Shown here: positions 1 through 4,382 of the stretch, one piece after another
How positions within the stretch are numbered: the first letter of the stretch is position 1
Layout of the letters: each line of letters opens with the position of its first letter
From: Moraxellaceae bacterium
GTDB taxonomy: Bacteria; Pseudomonadota; Gammaproteobacteria; Pseudomonadales; Moraxellaceae
Assembly: GCA_014378805.1 (NCBI GenBank)
Contig: JACMMY010000045.1
Location: 1 to 5,176, forward strand
Direction: 5' to 3'
DNA length: 5,176 nucleotides
Notes under the pieces: model-generated
The model's input: only the letters and a program-made list of their open reading frames with translations
Database searches by the model: none
Told to the model about the DNA's origin: nothing
Program-made: the position numbers and the translations under genes

Positions 1-79
1 GCTAAAAGCTAAAAGCTAAAAGCTAAAAGCTAAAAGCTAAAAGCTAAAAGCTAAAAGCTAAAAGCTAAAAGCTAAAAGC
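1..79. repeat. Heptanucleotide tandem repeat (GCTAAAA)n
   Basis: Eleven perfect head-to-tail copies of GCTAAAA fill 1-77, and a twelfth begins (GC at 78-79) before the pattern breaks at 80. The array starts at the window edge, so its true length is unknown. Because 7 is not a multiple of 3, every frame on the plus strand meets TAA and every frame on the minus strand meets TAG, so the array cannot be translated. It lies about 50 bases beyond the 3' end of the yfbK-like gene. All visible copies are identical, which suggests recent expansion by slippage. Whether it has a function is unknown. Confidence 0.97.
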
Positions 80-92
80 ACCCCCATCTAAA

Positions 93-112
93 TCTTCCCC
101 CTCAGGGGAGGA
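93..112. repeat. C/G-rich inverted repeat, possible weak terminator of the minus-strand gene
   Basis: The arms TCTTCCCC (93-100) and GGGGAGGA (105-112) face each other across the loop CTCA. As plus-strand RNA they give eight pairs including one G-U. As minus-strand RNA the same position is an A/C mismatch, leaving five pairs, a mismatch and two more. The minus-strand gene ends at 127, so this hairpin would form just after its stop codon, but only a short TTT follows it, which is weak for an intrinsic terminator. A second C-run (CACCCCCAT, 79-87) lies close by. Compact C/G-rich dyads like this are often dispersed intergenic repeats, but that is inferred. Confidence 0.45.
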
Positions 113-126
113 CTTCAAAGCTCAAC

Positions 127-825
127 TTAATCGTGGACAAGAGTAGCTTCTTTTTTACCAGCCAAAACCTCGGCGTTTTTGACCAATTGCACAAACTCAC
201 CTTTGCTGCCTTTTGGGTCATTGCCTTTGGCTTGTTGAGCAATTTGTGCGACTTGAGCATAGGTCAAATTATTCATTTGTGTTGACTGGCGTAATAACTG
301 CCCAAATCCCGCGACTGCGGTTGCAAAACGTTGATTGTCACTGGCATTGTTAAACGCGGTAATACGACTTGGATTGGCAATAGGCCGCGTCAATAAAATA
401 CTTTGCGTACCTTCAAGTTTTTTGTAGCGAATTTTCAGAAATGCCAGCTCTTGGCTAGTTGGTTTGCTGATGATTTGATTAGCATTAGCCATTAATTTTC
501 CACTTTGATAGCGCAAAGCATCCATCGCAGGTGAGGCTGTTTTTGGCGTTATTTCATAAATCGCTGTAACGCTTTTACCAGCGCCAACATCTCCTGCATC
601 GACTTTATCGTTATTAAAATCTTCACGATTCAATTGACGATTTTCATAGCCCAGTAAGCGGTATTCAGAAACCAGATTTGGATTAAACTCAATCTGCACT
701 TTCACATCTTTTGCGACCGTATTAAACGTGCTGCCCAGCTCATCAACCAGCACTTTACGCGCCTCATTCAGCGAGTCGATATAGCTGTAATTACCATTTC
801 CTACATCAGCGATTTGTTCCATCAT
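127..825 (-). CDS. YfbK-type VWA protein, C-terminal part (after in-frame TAG)
   Basis: This is the back part of a YfbK-family VWA lipoprotein, 232 codons if read from the ATG immediately after the amber codon. Its first ~30 residues (MMEQIADVGNGNYSYIDSLN, then EARKVL) are the segment that normally ends the VWA domain after the TLGFG strand. The rest matches the DUF3520 (YfbK C-terminal) domain, with the family hallmark EFNPNLVSEYRLLGYENR (46-63), DFNNDKVDAGDVGAG (69-83) and a later FLKIRYK (129-135). It ends at a normal TAA. It has no signal peptide, so made alone it would stay in the cytoplasm. I see no Shine-Dalgarno sequence at proper distance, so the ATG is probably not a true start. It could be expressed only by readthrough or by reinitiation at TAG-ATG-ATG. 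The molecular role of YfbK proteins is not established. Family identity is secure; status as an independent gene is doubtful. Confidence 0.85.
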   Translation of the reverse strand: MMEQIADVGNGNYSYIDSLNEARKVLVDELGSTFNTVAKDVKVQIEFNPNLVSEYRLLGYENRQLNREDFNNDKVDAGDVGAGKSVTAIYEITPKTASPAMDALRYQSGKLMANANQIISKPTSQELAFLKIRYKKLEGTQSILLTRPIANPSRITAFNNASDNQRFATAVAGFGQLLRQSTQMNNLTYAQVAQIAQQAKGNDPKGSKGEFVQLVKNAEVLAGKKEATLVHD

Positions 826-828
826 CTA
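826..828 (-). other. yfbK: In-frame amber codon interrupting yfbK
   Basis: The complement of CTA at 826-828 is TAG, placed between NFND and MMEQ. From recalled homologues the family reads NYND-x-(M/L)MEQ-(L/I)AD here, so the stop takes the place of one amino acid, with no base gained or lost. One substitution (for example TCG, CAG, AAG or GAG to TAG) would explain it. The codons on both sides stay family-like, which suggests the change is recent or is an assembly error. The other gene ends in the window are all TAA. Confidence 0.9.
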
Positions 829-1980
829 ATCATTGAAATTACCCTGACCAAACCCCAATGTGGATAGGGTAATACCTGTTTCGCGTTCACGTTTAACCAT
901 ATCTTTCAATTGATTGGTATCCGTCACGCCGACATTAAAATCACCATCCGTCGCCATTAAAATACGATTAATGCCATTATTAATATAGCCTTTTCGCGCC
1001 ATTTTATACGCCAGTGACAAGGCAGAAGCTCCAGCCGTACTACCGCCTGCCTGCAAGCGTGCTAATGCCGCCTGAATGTCTGCTTTGTGGTTACCTGCGG
1101 TTGGCTCCAAAACCACTTCAGTGCGCCCTGCATAGACGACGAGGGAGACTTTATCTCGTGGACGCAGTTGTTGCGTTAACATTTGCAAGCTACTAATCAC
1201 TAGCGGTAATTTATTGGGCTCGTCCATAGAACCAGACACATCAACCAAAAATACCAAGTTAGCAGGTGGCATTGCGGCACTCTGGATATCCTGCGCCTGC
1301 ACTCCAATTCGCAATAAATAATGCTCAGACTGCCACGGCGCAGTGCTGAGTTCAGTATCGGTAGAGAAAGGCGTTTGACCTTTATTTTTAGGGTAGCTAT
1401 AGCTGAAATAATTAATCAGCTCTTCAGTACGCACGGCATCGCTGGCAGGCAAACGACCTTGTTGCAGGAACTGACGTACGAGCGCATAGCTTCCTGTATC
1501 CACATCCAAACTAAAGGTGGAAACAGGGTCATTGGTGGCTTGTTTAATCGGATTGTCATTGAAATGGGCGAACTGGTCACGTTCTTCTCGCGACATCGCG
1601 TAGGCATCCATCGTGGGTGCAGGGGCGGGCGCATAGGCCATGACTTGTCCCATTGCCATTGGTGCTTGTCGTGTCTTCGCTTGATTGGAAATTGATTTTG
1701 CTGCCTGCATACGTGACTTTGCAAAACTTGCATCAAAATGTCTAGAAGCTGAAGCACTTAACTCATCATAATTTTCTTTTTCTTCCCCCGCATTGACGAT
1801 GGTAGGATTATCTTTTTTATCACTGAGAATTTCTGGTTCGAATACTGGCTTAGGTGCAATGACATTCGCCACCTGATGTGGTGAATAAATATGTTCCTGT
1901 TGGAAAGATTTATTTTGAGTAGTGCAGGCAGTTTGTAATAAGACGATGGCTATCATTAAGCCGAGAGGGTGACGTTTCAT
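826..1980 (-). CDS. yfbK: YfbK-type VWA lipoprotein, N-terminal part (ends at premature TAG)
   Basis: This front part has 384 codons. The N-terminus is a lipoprotein signal: MKR, a hydrophobic stretch 6-15, then LQTAC with Cys19 as the lipidation site. Residues ~20-140 are a low-conservation linker with an Ala-Pro run (115-122). Residues ~143-235 match the family-specific N-terminal domain (NPIKQATNDPVSTFSLDVDT, then ELINYFSY). The VWA domain starts near 241 and carries a full MIDAS metal site: DVSGS (247-251), Thr315 in GGSTAG and Asp345 in ATDGD. Translation stops after GFGQGNFND, before the last VWA helix and the whole DUF3520 domain, so the fold would be incomplete. The start is supported by AAGGA (complement of 1990-1994), nine bases upstream of the ATG. 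YfbK proteins are usually about 570-620 aa, and both parts plus one residue give 617. This is probably a pseudogene or strain-specific lesion. The exact function of the family is unknown. Confidence 0.88.
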   Translation of the reverse strand: MKRHPLGLMIAIVLLQTACTTQNKSFQQEHIYSPHQVANVIAPKPVFEPEILSDKKDNPTIVNAGEEKENYDELSASASRHFDASFAKSRMQAAKSISNQAKTRQAPMAMGQVMAYAPAPAPTMDAYAMSREERDQFAHFNDNPIKQATNDPVSTFSLDVDTGSYALVRQFLQQGRLPASDAVRTEELINYFSYSYPKNKGQTPFSTDTELSTAPWQSEHYLLRIGVQAQDIQSAAMPPANLVFLVDVSGSMDEPNKLPLVISSLQMLTQQLRPRDKVSLVVYAGRTEVVLEPTAGNHKADIQAALARLQAGGSTAGASALSLAYKMARKGYINNGINRILMATDGDFNVGVTDTNQLKDMVKRERETGITLSTLGFGQGNFND

Positions 1981-1989
1981 GGCAAAGCA

Positions 1990-1994
1990 TCCTT
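1990..1994 (-). promoter_or_regulatory. Ribosome binding site of yfbK
   Basis: The minus strand reads AAGGA nine bases before the ATG at 1978-1980. This fixes the start so that the reading begins with the lipoprotein signal peptide. Confidence 0.75.
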
Positions 1995-2065
1995 GGTGGA
2001 GTAGATGCTTAGGTAAACGAGGATTTTTGCGAAAAGGGTTAAAGGTGATGAAATATTATTTAATT

Positions 2066-2095
2066 ATTTTATGTGGCGTCTGTTGATGTTTTACA
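2066..2095 (-). promoter_or_regulatory. Possible sigma70 promoter for yfbK
   Basis: On the minus strand TGTAAA (complement of 2090-2095) is followed after 18 bases by TAAAAT (complement of 2066-2071). The -10 matches consensus at five of six positions, the -35 at only three. Transcription would begin near 2060, giving a leader of about 80 bases. The surrounding DNA is AT-rich, so chance matches are likely. Confidence 0.25.
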
Positions 2096-2130
2096 GGGCG
2101 CACTTTATTGATGTATTTTCAGCACCTTTT

Positions 2131-2161
2131 AACGAAGCTCAACAATTCATTTTGCTTCGTT
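2131..2161. repeat. Perfect 8-bp inverted repeat with 15-base spacer
   Basis: AACGAAGC (2131-2138) and GCTTCGTT (2154-2161) are exact reverse complements. The dyad lies between the stop of the SCP2-like gene (2221) and the start of yfbK (1980). On the minus-strand transcript it could fold into a hairpin, but the next bases are AAAAGG and not a U-run, so it is not a standard intrinsic terminator. An operator upstream of yfbK or an mRNA 3'-end stabiliser are alternatives. Confidence 0.45.
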
Positions 2162-2220
2162 GATATGCAGAAATTTGATTTTAAAGTGTTAATTTTTACG
2201 AAACCATAAAACGACTTAAA

Positions 2221-2916
2221 TTACCTTAAAAAATAAATTAAAGTTCCCGCTAATCCGGCTGCAAGACAAAATAACATCATAAATCCAACGGTCATTAATA
2301 TTTTCATGCGCTTATGCAGCTTAGCAATCACATAGAGCTGTTCTTTCGTCTGCAAATTCATTTGATCGACAATAAGCTGCTGTTCATTGAGTTTTTTGAT
2401 GAGCGTGCGTTGGCTGCGCGTAGCGCGACCATGGGTGATTTGTTCACCATCTTCATCGACGTCTTTATTTGGGACTAATAACGATTTGAACCAATCGGAT
2501 TGAACCCAATGATTAATAATCTGCTGTAAGTTAAAACTACTCATGAGTATTCTCAATTCATCAATTAATTCAATAGGGCCGTCGATTTTTATTTTACGAA
2601 GCGATGAGGCTGGTGCGGTAAAAAAACCGTATGCCATATCTTTAAATGTGGCAGTGATCACTGCATCAACATGACGTTCAGGTTGTTTTGCATCCAAGAG
2701 TACACCGCGTGATGTGAATGTCACAAACACAACCGTTGAAGGAAAGCTCGTTCTTATTTCAACCAATGCCTGTTGGTGAATGAGGTTTTGGGCAATTTTT
2801 TTTGACTGTCTGTCAGACTTTAATAAGAAAGTTAAAAAAGCTTCTAATACGATCAGCGTGATGGATTGTATGACACTTGCAAAATTTAAGTGTTCTGATC
2901 GATCTTCCATGAACAT
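2221..2916 (-). CDS. Predicted membrane-anchored UbiJ/SCP2-like protein
   Basis: This 231-residue protein is not one I recognise by name. Residues ~12-32 form a hydrophobic helix ending in FLTFLLKSD, like the opening helix of UbiJ-type proteins. Residues ~40-130 alternate strands and helices in an SCP2-like way: FPSTVVFVTFTSRGVLLDA, then HVDAVITATFKDM, then KIKIDGPIELIDELRILMSS, which resembles the 'I.I.G...L...L..L' end of SCP2 domains. An acidic patch (KDVDEDGE, 151-158) leads into a likely coiled coil (~166-203) and a strong C-terminal membrane helix (~206-230). UbiJ also has SCP2 plus coiled coil but lacks the tail anchor. SCP2 domains bind lipids, so a lipid- or quinone-related role at the membrane is possible, but this is inferred from weak similarity. 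Two starts fit: ATG at 2914-2916, four bases after GGAG, or ATG at 2908-2910, ten bases after it. The gene ends with TAA and is divergent from the phasin gene. Confidence 0.8.
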   Translation of the reverse strand: MFMEDRSEHLNFASVIQSITLIVLEAFLTFLLKSDRQSKKIAQNLIHQQALVEIRTSFPSTVVFVTFTSRGVLLDAKQPERHVDAVITATFKDMAYGFFTAPASSLRKIKIDGPIELIDELRILMSSFNLQQIINHWVQSDWFKSLLVPNKDVDEDGEQITHGRATRSQRTLIKKLNEQQLIVDQMNLQTKEQLYVIAKLHKRMKILMTVGFMMLFCLAAGLAGTLIYFLR

Positions 2917-2920
2917 TCAG

Positions 2921-2924
2921 CTCC
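2921..2924 (-). promoter_or_regulatory. Ribosome binding site of the SCP2-like gene
   Basis: The minus strand reads GGAG, then CTGA, then ATG TTC ATG. The spacing is four bases to the first ATG and ten to the second, so the second Met (residue 3) is an equally good start. Confidence 0.55.
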
Positions 2925-3175
2925 GCACAAAATCAAACAGCTTACAAGTTCAATTAACTCATAAAAACCTTTTGTTTTTTGTCTCTCGTTGCATATTAAG
3001 GTTTCGTAATCGACGAGATTGTAGAACATCATCGTAAATATACGTATTTAGTGGACGTTAACACACTCATTAGTTTTTTGAAACCTGTTGCGTTTTTGAA
3101 TTTGCAGTCAATTTGTCTAAGTTATGTTTTTATAAAAATTCTACGATACAAGTCATAAACCAATTGATATTGATA

Positions 3176-3184
3176 TGCTACAAT
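3176..3184 (+). promoter_or_regulatory. Candidate extended -10 promoter for the phasin gene
   Basis: TGC-TACAAT is an extended -10 element (TGn plus a hexamer matching TATAAT at five of six positions). No good -35 lies 16-18 bases upstream, which is tolerable for the extended class. Transcription would begin near 3191 and give a leader of about 114 bases holding the dyad at 3211-3255. A second possible promoter, TTGCTC (3244-3249) with an AT-rich -10 near 3267-3274, is weaker. Confidence 0.35.
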
Positions 3185-3210
3185 TATAGGCAAGACCTTG
3201 CGTTTACTCA

Positions 3211-3255
3211 CGATCAAGTCAGTGAGCAATCCCGATTTCAACTTTGCTCTGATCG
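3211..3255 (+). repeat. Interrupted inverted repeat in the phasin leader
   Basis: CGATCA (3211-3216) and GAGCAA (3224-3229) pair perfectly with the continuous TTGCTCTGATCG (3244-3255). The left arm carries a 7-base insertion (AGTCAGT), so the RNA hairpin has two 6-bp helices, a bulge and a 14-base loop. A competing hairpin, CTCAC (3207-3211) with GTGAG (3222-3226), would use the bulge and block the first. The dyad lies 50-95 bases before the phasin ATG. It could be a protein operator or an RNA element, and nothing proves either. Confidence 0.5.
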
Positions 3256-3293
3256 TTTAAACTTAAGATATAAAAAATAATATGAATCGATTC

Positions 3294-3299
3294 TGAGGG
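3294..3299 (+). promoter_or_regulatory. Ribosome binding site of the phasin gene (first start)
   Basis: TGAGGG ends five bases before ATG 3305. Two further starts have their own sites: AAGGA 3308-3312 (ten bases before ATG 3323) and GAGG, five bases before ATG 3380. The first is favoured only because it is the longest frame with a good site. Confidence 0.5.
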
Positions 3300-3304
3300 T
3301 TCAT

Positions 3305-3811
3305 ATGAAGGAACGATTTGTAATGAAAAAGCGTACAATAAACACCCAAGTCATTCATCCTATTGAGTCTGAGGCGACTATGACTGCATCTGATCAATCC
3401 GTTCGAGAAGAATCACGCCGTAAAGGTGGTTTGGATTTTCGCAAATATACCCAACAAATTTGGCTGGCTGGTTTAGGTGCTTTTTCGCGTGCAGAAGAAG
3501 AAGGCACTCGTCTTTTTGATTCCTTGGTGCAAGTGGGTGAAGAACTAGAATCAAAAACCACAGGACTCGTTGATTCAACGTCGGATGCCGTCGAAGAAGT
3601 TCGTGAAAAAGTCACTGAGCGTGTGGCCGGAACACGTCACAAAGTTGAGAAAGTGCTTGATGAGAGTCTTAATCAAGGAATTTCACGCTTGGGAATCGCG
3701 TCACATCGTGAAATAAGTGAATTAACAACGCTTATTCATCATTTAAGCGCTCAAGTTGATCAATTAACAATAGATATCAAGTCATTGCAAGATCATGTTG
3801 TAAAAAAATAA
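3305..3811 (+). CDS. Phasin family protein (PhaF/PhaI type, polyhydroxyalkanoate granule-associated)
   Basis: Phasins coat polyhydroxyalkanoate storage granules in the cytoplasm and affect granule size and number. The 168-residue product shows the PF05597-type core: DFRKYTQQIWLAGLGAFSRA (44-63), then EEEGTRLFDSLVQVGEELE (64-82), then a long charged helical region with a V-E-E-V/R-E-K-V pattern (~95-117). A C-terminal leucine-rich coiled coil follows RLGIASHREISEL (128-140). The last part (LTTLIHHLSAQVDQLTIDIK) looks like the oligomerisation segment of this family. There is no signal peptide and no Lys/Ala/Pro-rich histone-like tail as in long PhaF. The start is open: ATG 3305 follows GAGGG, ATG 3323 follows AAGGA, and ATG 3380 follows GAGG. 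The conserved core begins at residue 44, so all three keep it. The gene stands alone between the divergent SCP2-like gene and hupB. No PHA synthase gene is in the window, so the PHA role rests on family membership. Confidence 0.88.
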   Translation: MKERFVMKKRTINTQVIHPIESEATMTASDQSVREESRRKGGLDFRKYTQQIWLAGLGAFSRAEEEGTRLFDSLVQVGEELESKTTGLVDSTSDAVEEVREKVTERVAGTRHKVEKVLDESLNQGISRLGIASHREISELTTLIHHLSAQVDQLTIDIKSLQDHVVKK

Positions 3812-3887
3812 AAGTATACTTATTTAGATGTTAAAAATGTAATGTCTATTTATTATGATTATTTTTAGTATTCTTCGTATGTATTGC

Positions 3888-3916
3888 TTGCCAAGCCTTA
3901 AACTCATTGATATAAA
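3888..3916 (+). promoter_or_regulatory. Sigma70-type promoter of hupB
   Basis: TTGCCA (3888-3893) is followed after exactly 17 bases by TATAAA (3911-3916). The -35 matches consensus at four of six positions and the -10 at five. Transcription would begin near 3923, giving a leader of about 48 bases. A strong promoter suits HU, an abundant protein. Confidence 0.65.
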
Positions 3917-3956
3917 GGTCGCACGTCTTTTGTCGGACACATTTTTAACAACCTAT

Positions 3957-3960
3957 AGGA
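3957..3960 (+). promoter_or_regulatory. Ribosome binding site of hupB
   Basis: AGGA lies ten bases before the ATG at 3971, on the long side but usable. No other in-frame start is available nearby. Confidence 0.55.
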
Positions 3961-3970
3961 TATTTCCACT

Positions 3971-4243
3971 ATGAATAAATCTGAGCTTATTGATGCGATT
4001 GCTTCTAAAGCATCACTTTCAAAAACTGATTCAGCACAAGCATTAGATGCTGTTATTTCAGCTGTTGGTGAAGCGCTTAAAAGCGGTGATACCGTTACCC
4101 TCGTTGGTTTTGGTACATTCAGTGTCAAAGAGCGTGCTGCACGTACAGGTCGTAACCCAAAGACTGGTGCTGCAATTCAAATCGCTGCAAGCAAAGTACC
4201 AGGCTTTAAAGCAGGTAAAGGTCTGAAAGACATCGTTGCATAA
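3971..4243 (+). CDS. hupB: DNA-binding protein HU-beta
   Basis: HU is a small dimeric nucleoid protein that bends DNA without strong sequence preference. The 90-residue length is exactly that of the family. The helical N-terminal part (MNKSELIDAIASKASLSKTD, 1-20) forms the dimer body. GFGTF (46-50) is the conserved turn into the beta sheet. RTGRNPKTG (58-66) is the tip of the DNA-binding arm, with the intercalating Pro63 present. The protein ends with the typical PGFKAGKGLKD (77-87). Nothing is missing or odd. It has its own promoter at 3888-3916 and is followed by a strong terminator and then ppiD. The hupB-ppiD order is conserved in many gammaproteobacteria. In E. coli lon lies just upstream of hupB, but here that place is taken by the phasin gene. 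HU-alpha is the alternative name, but the ppiD neighbour favours HU-beta. Confidence 0.97.
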   Translation: MNKSELIDAIASKASLSKTDSAQALDAVISAVGEALKSGDTVTLVGFGTFSVKERAARTGRNPKTGAAIQIAASKVPGFKAGKGLKDIVA

Positions 4244-4262
4244 GAAATACTAGTTTTAGAAC

Positions 4263-4309
4263 CATAACAACGCGCGATAAGTATTTTACAATAACTTAGA
4301 TTTGTTATG
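4263..4309 (+). repeat. Nested inverted repeat in the hupB 3' region
   Basis: CATAACAA (4263-4270) and TTGTTATG (4302-4309) are perfect complements. Inside them TAAGT (4278-4282) pairs with ACTTA (4294-4298). The two stems together would form a branched-free long hairpin ending eight bases before the terminator stem. Pairing is AT-rich, so stability is modest. It may shield the hupB mRNA end, or take part in a switch with the terminator. Confidence 0.45.
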
Positions 4310-4316
4310 TTTCAAG

Positions 4317-4348
4317 AGGCGCGCCCTATGGCGCGTTTTTCATTTTTT
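4317..4348 (+). terminator. Intrinsic terminator after hupB
   Basis: CGCGCC (4320-4325), loop CTAT, and GGCGCG (4330-4335) give a 6-bp all-GC stem, which extends outward through two G-U pairs and one A-U. TTTTT follows at 4336-4340, with a second T-run at 4343-4349. This is a classic Rho-independent terminator. It lies only 34 bases before the ppiD start, so ppiD expression needs either readthrough or a separate start. Confidence 0.88.
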
Positions 4349-4382
4349 TAATTGCCTGCTTGTTGAAATGGAAATATGATTT

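Larger units (their letters stand above)
2917..3304. other. Divergent intergenic region between the SCP2-like and phasin genes
   Basis: These 388 bases hold no convincing gene. They contain the leaders of two divergent genes and several AT-rich palindromes: TAAATA-TACG-TATTTA (3035-3050) and the perfect 12-mer TTTTTATAAAAA (3127-3138). TCTCGT/ACGAGA (2983-2988 and 3013-3018) is a further short dyad. An extended -10 and a folded leader for the phasin gene are listed separately. I could not find a good promoter for the minus-strand gene. Confidence 0.6.

Noticed and set aside
1..79. CRISPR array
   Set aside because: The repeats are 7 bases long and directly contiguous with no spacers, so this is a simple tandem repeat.
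820..828. TAG as a pyrrolysine codon
   Set aside because: Pyrrolysine is confined mainly to methanogens and a few anaerobic bacteria with methylamine methyltransferases. This protein family and genome type do not fit, and a nonsense change is far simpler.
820..840. Frameshift splitting yfbK
   Set aside because: The reading frame is identical on both sides of the stop and the family motif is continuous, so no indel is needed.
1014..1757. Open frames on the plus strand (1014-1196, 1321-1695) and in another minus frame (1416-1757) within yfbK
   Set aside because: They overlie a clearly recognised VWA/lipoprotein coding sequence, and their products show no domain-like pattern.
2780..3037. Plus-strand open frame of 85 codons
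   Set aside because: It overlaps the start of the SCP2-like gene on the other strand and its product is low-complexity with many Cys/Arg from AT-rich non-coding DNA. No ribosome site was seen.
3378..3615. Minus-strand open frames inside the phasin gene
   Set aside because: They are antisense to a recognised phasin sequence and show no family features.
3803..3826. Intrinsic terminator after the phasin gene
   Set aside because: The AAGTATACTT palindrome and flanking A/T runs leave no loop and no GC stem, so hairpin formation in RNA is poor.
3904..4128. Minus-strand open frame over hupB
   Set aside because: It is antisense to the HU gene, and the Ser/Ala-rich product follows from HU codon usage.
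4264..4292. Promoter for ppiD (ATAACA, 17 bases, TACAAT)
   Set aside because: The hexamers are acceptable, but transcription would begin near 4299, upstream of the strong terminator, so it would not serve ppiD well.
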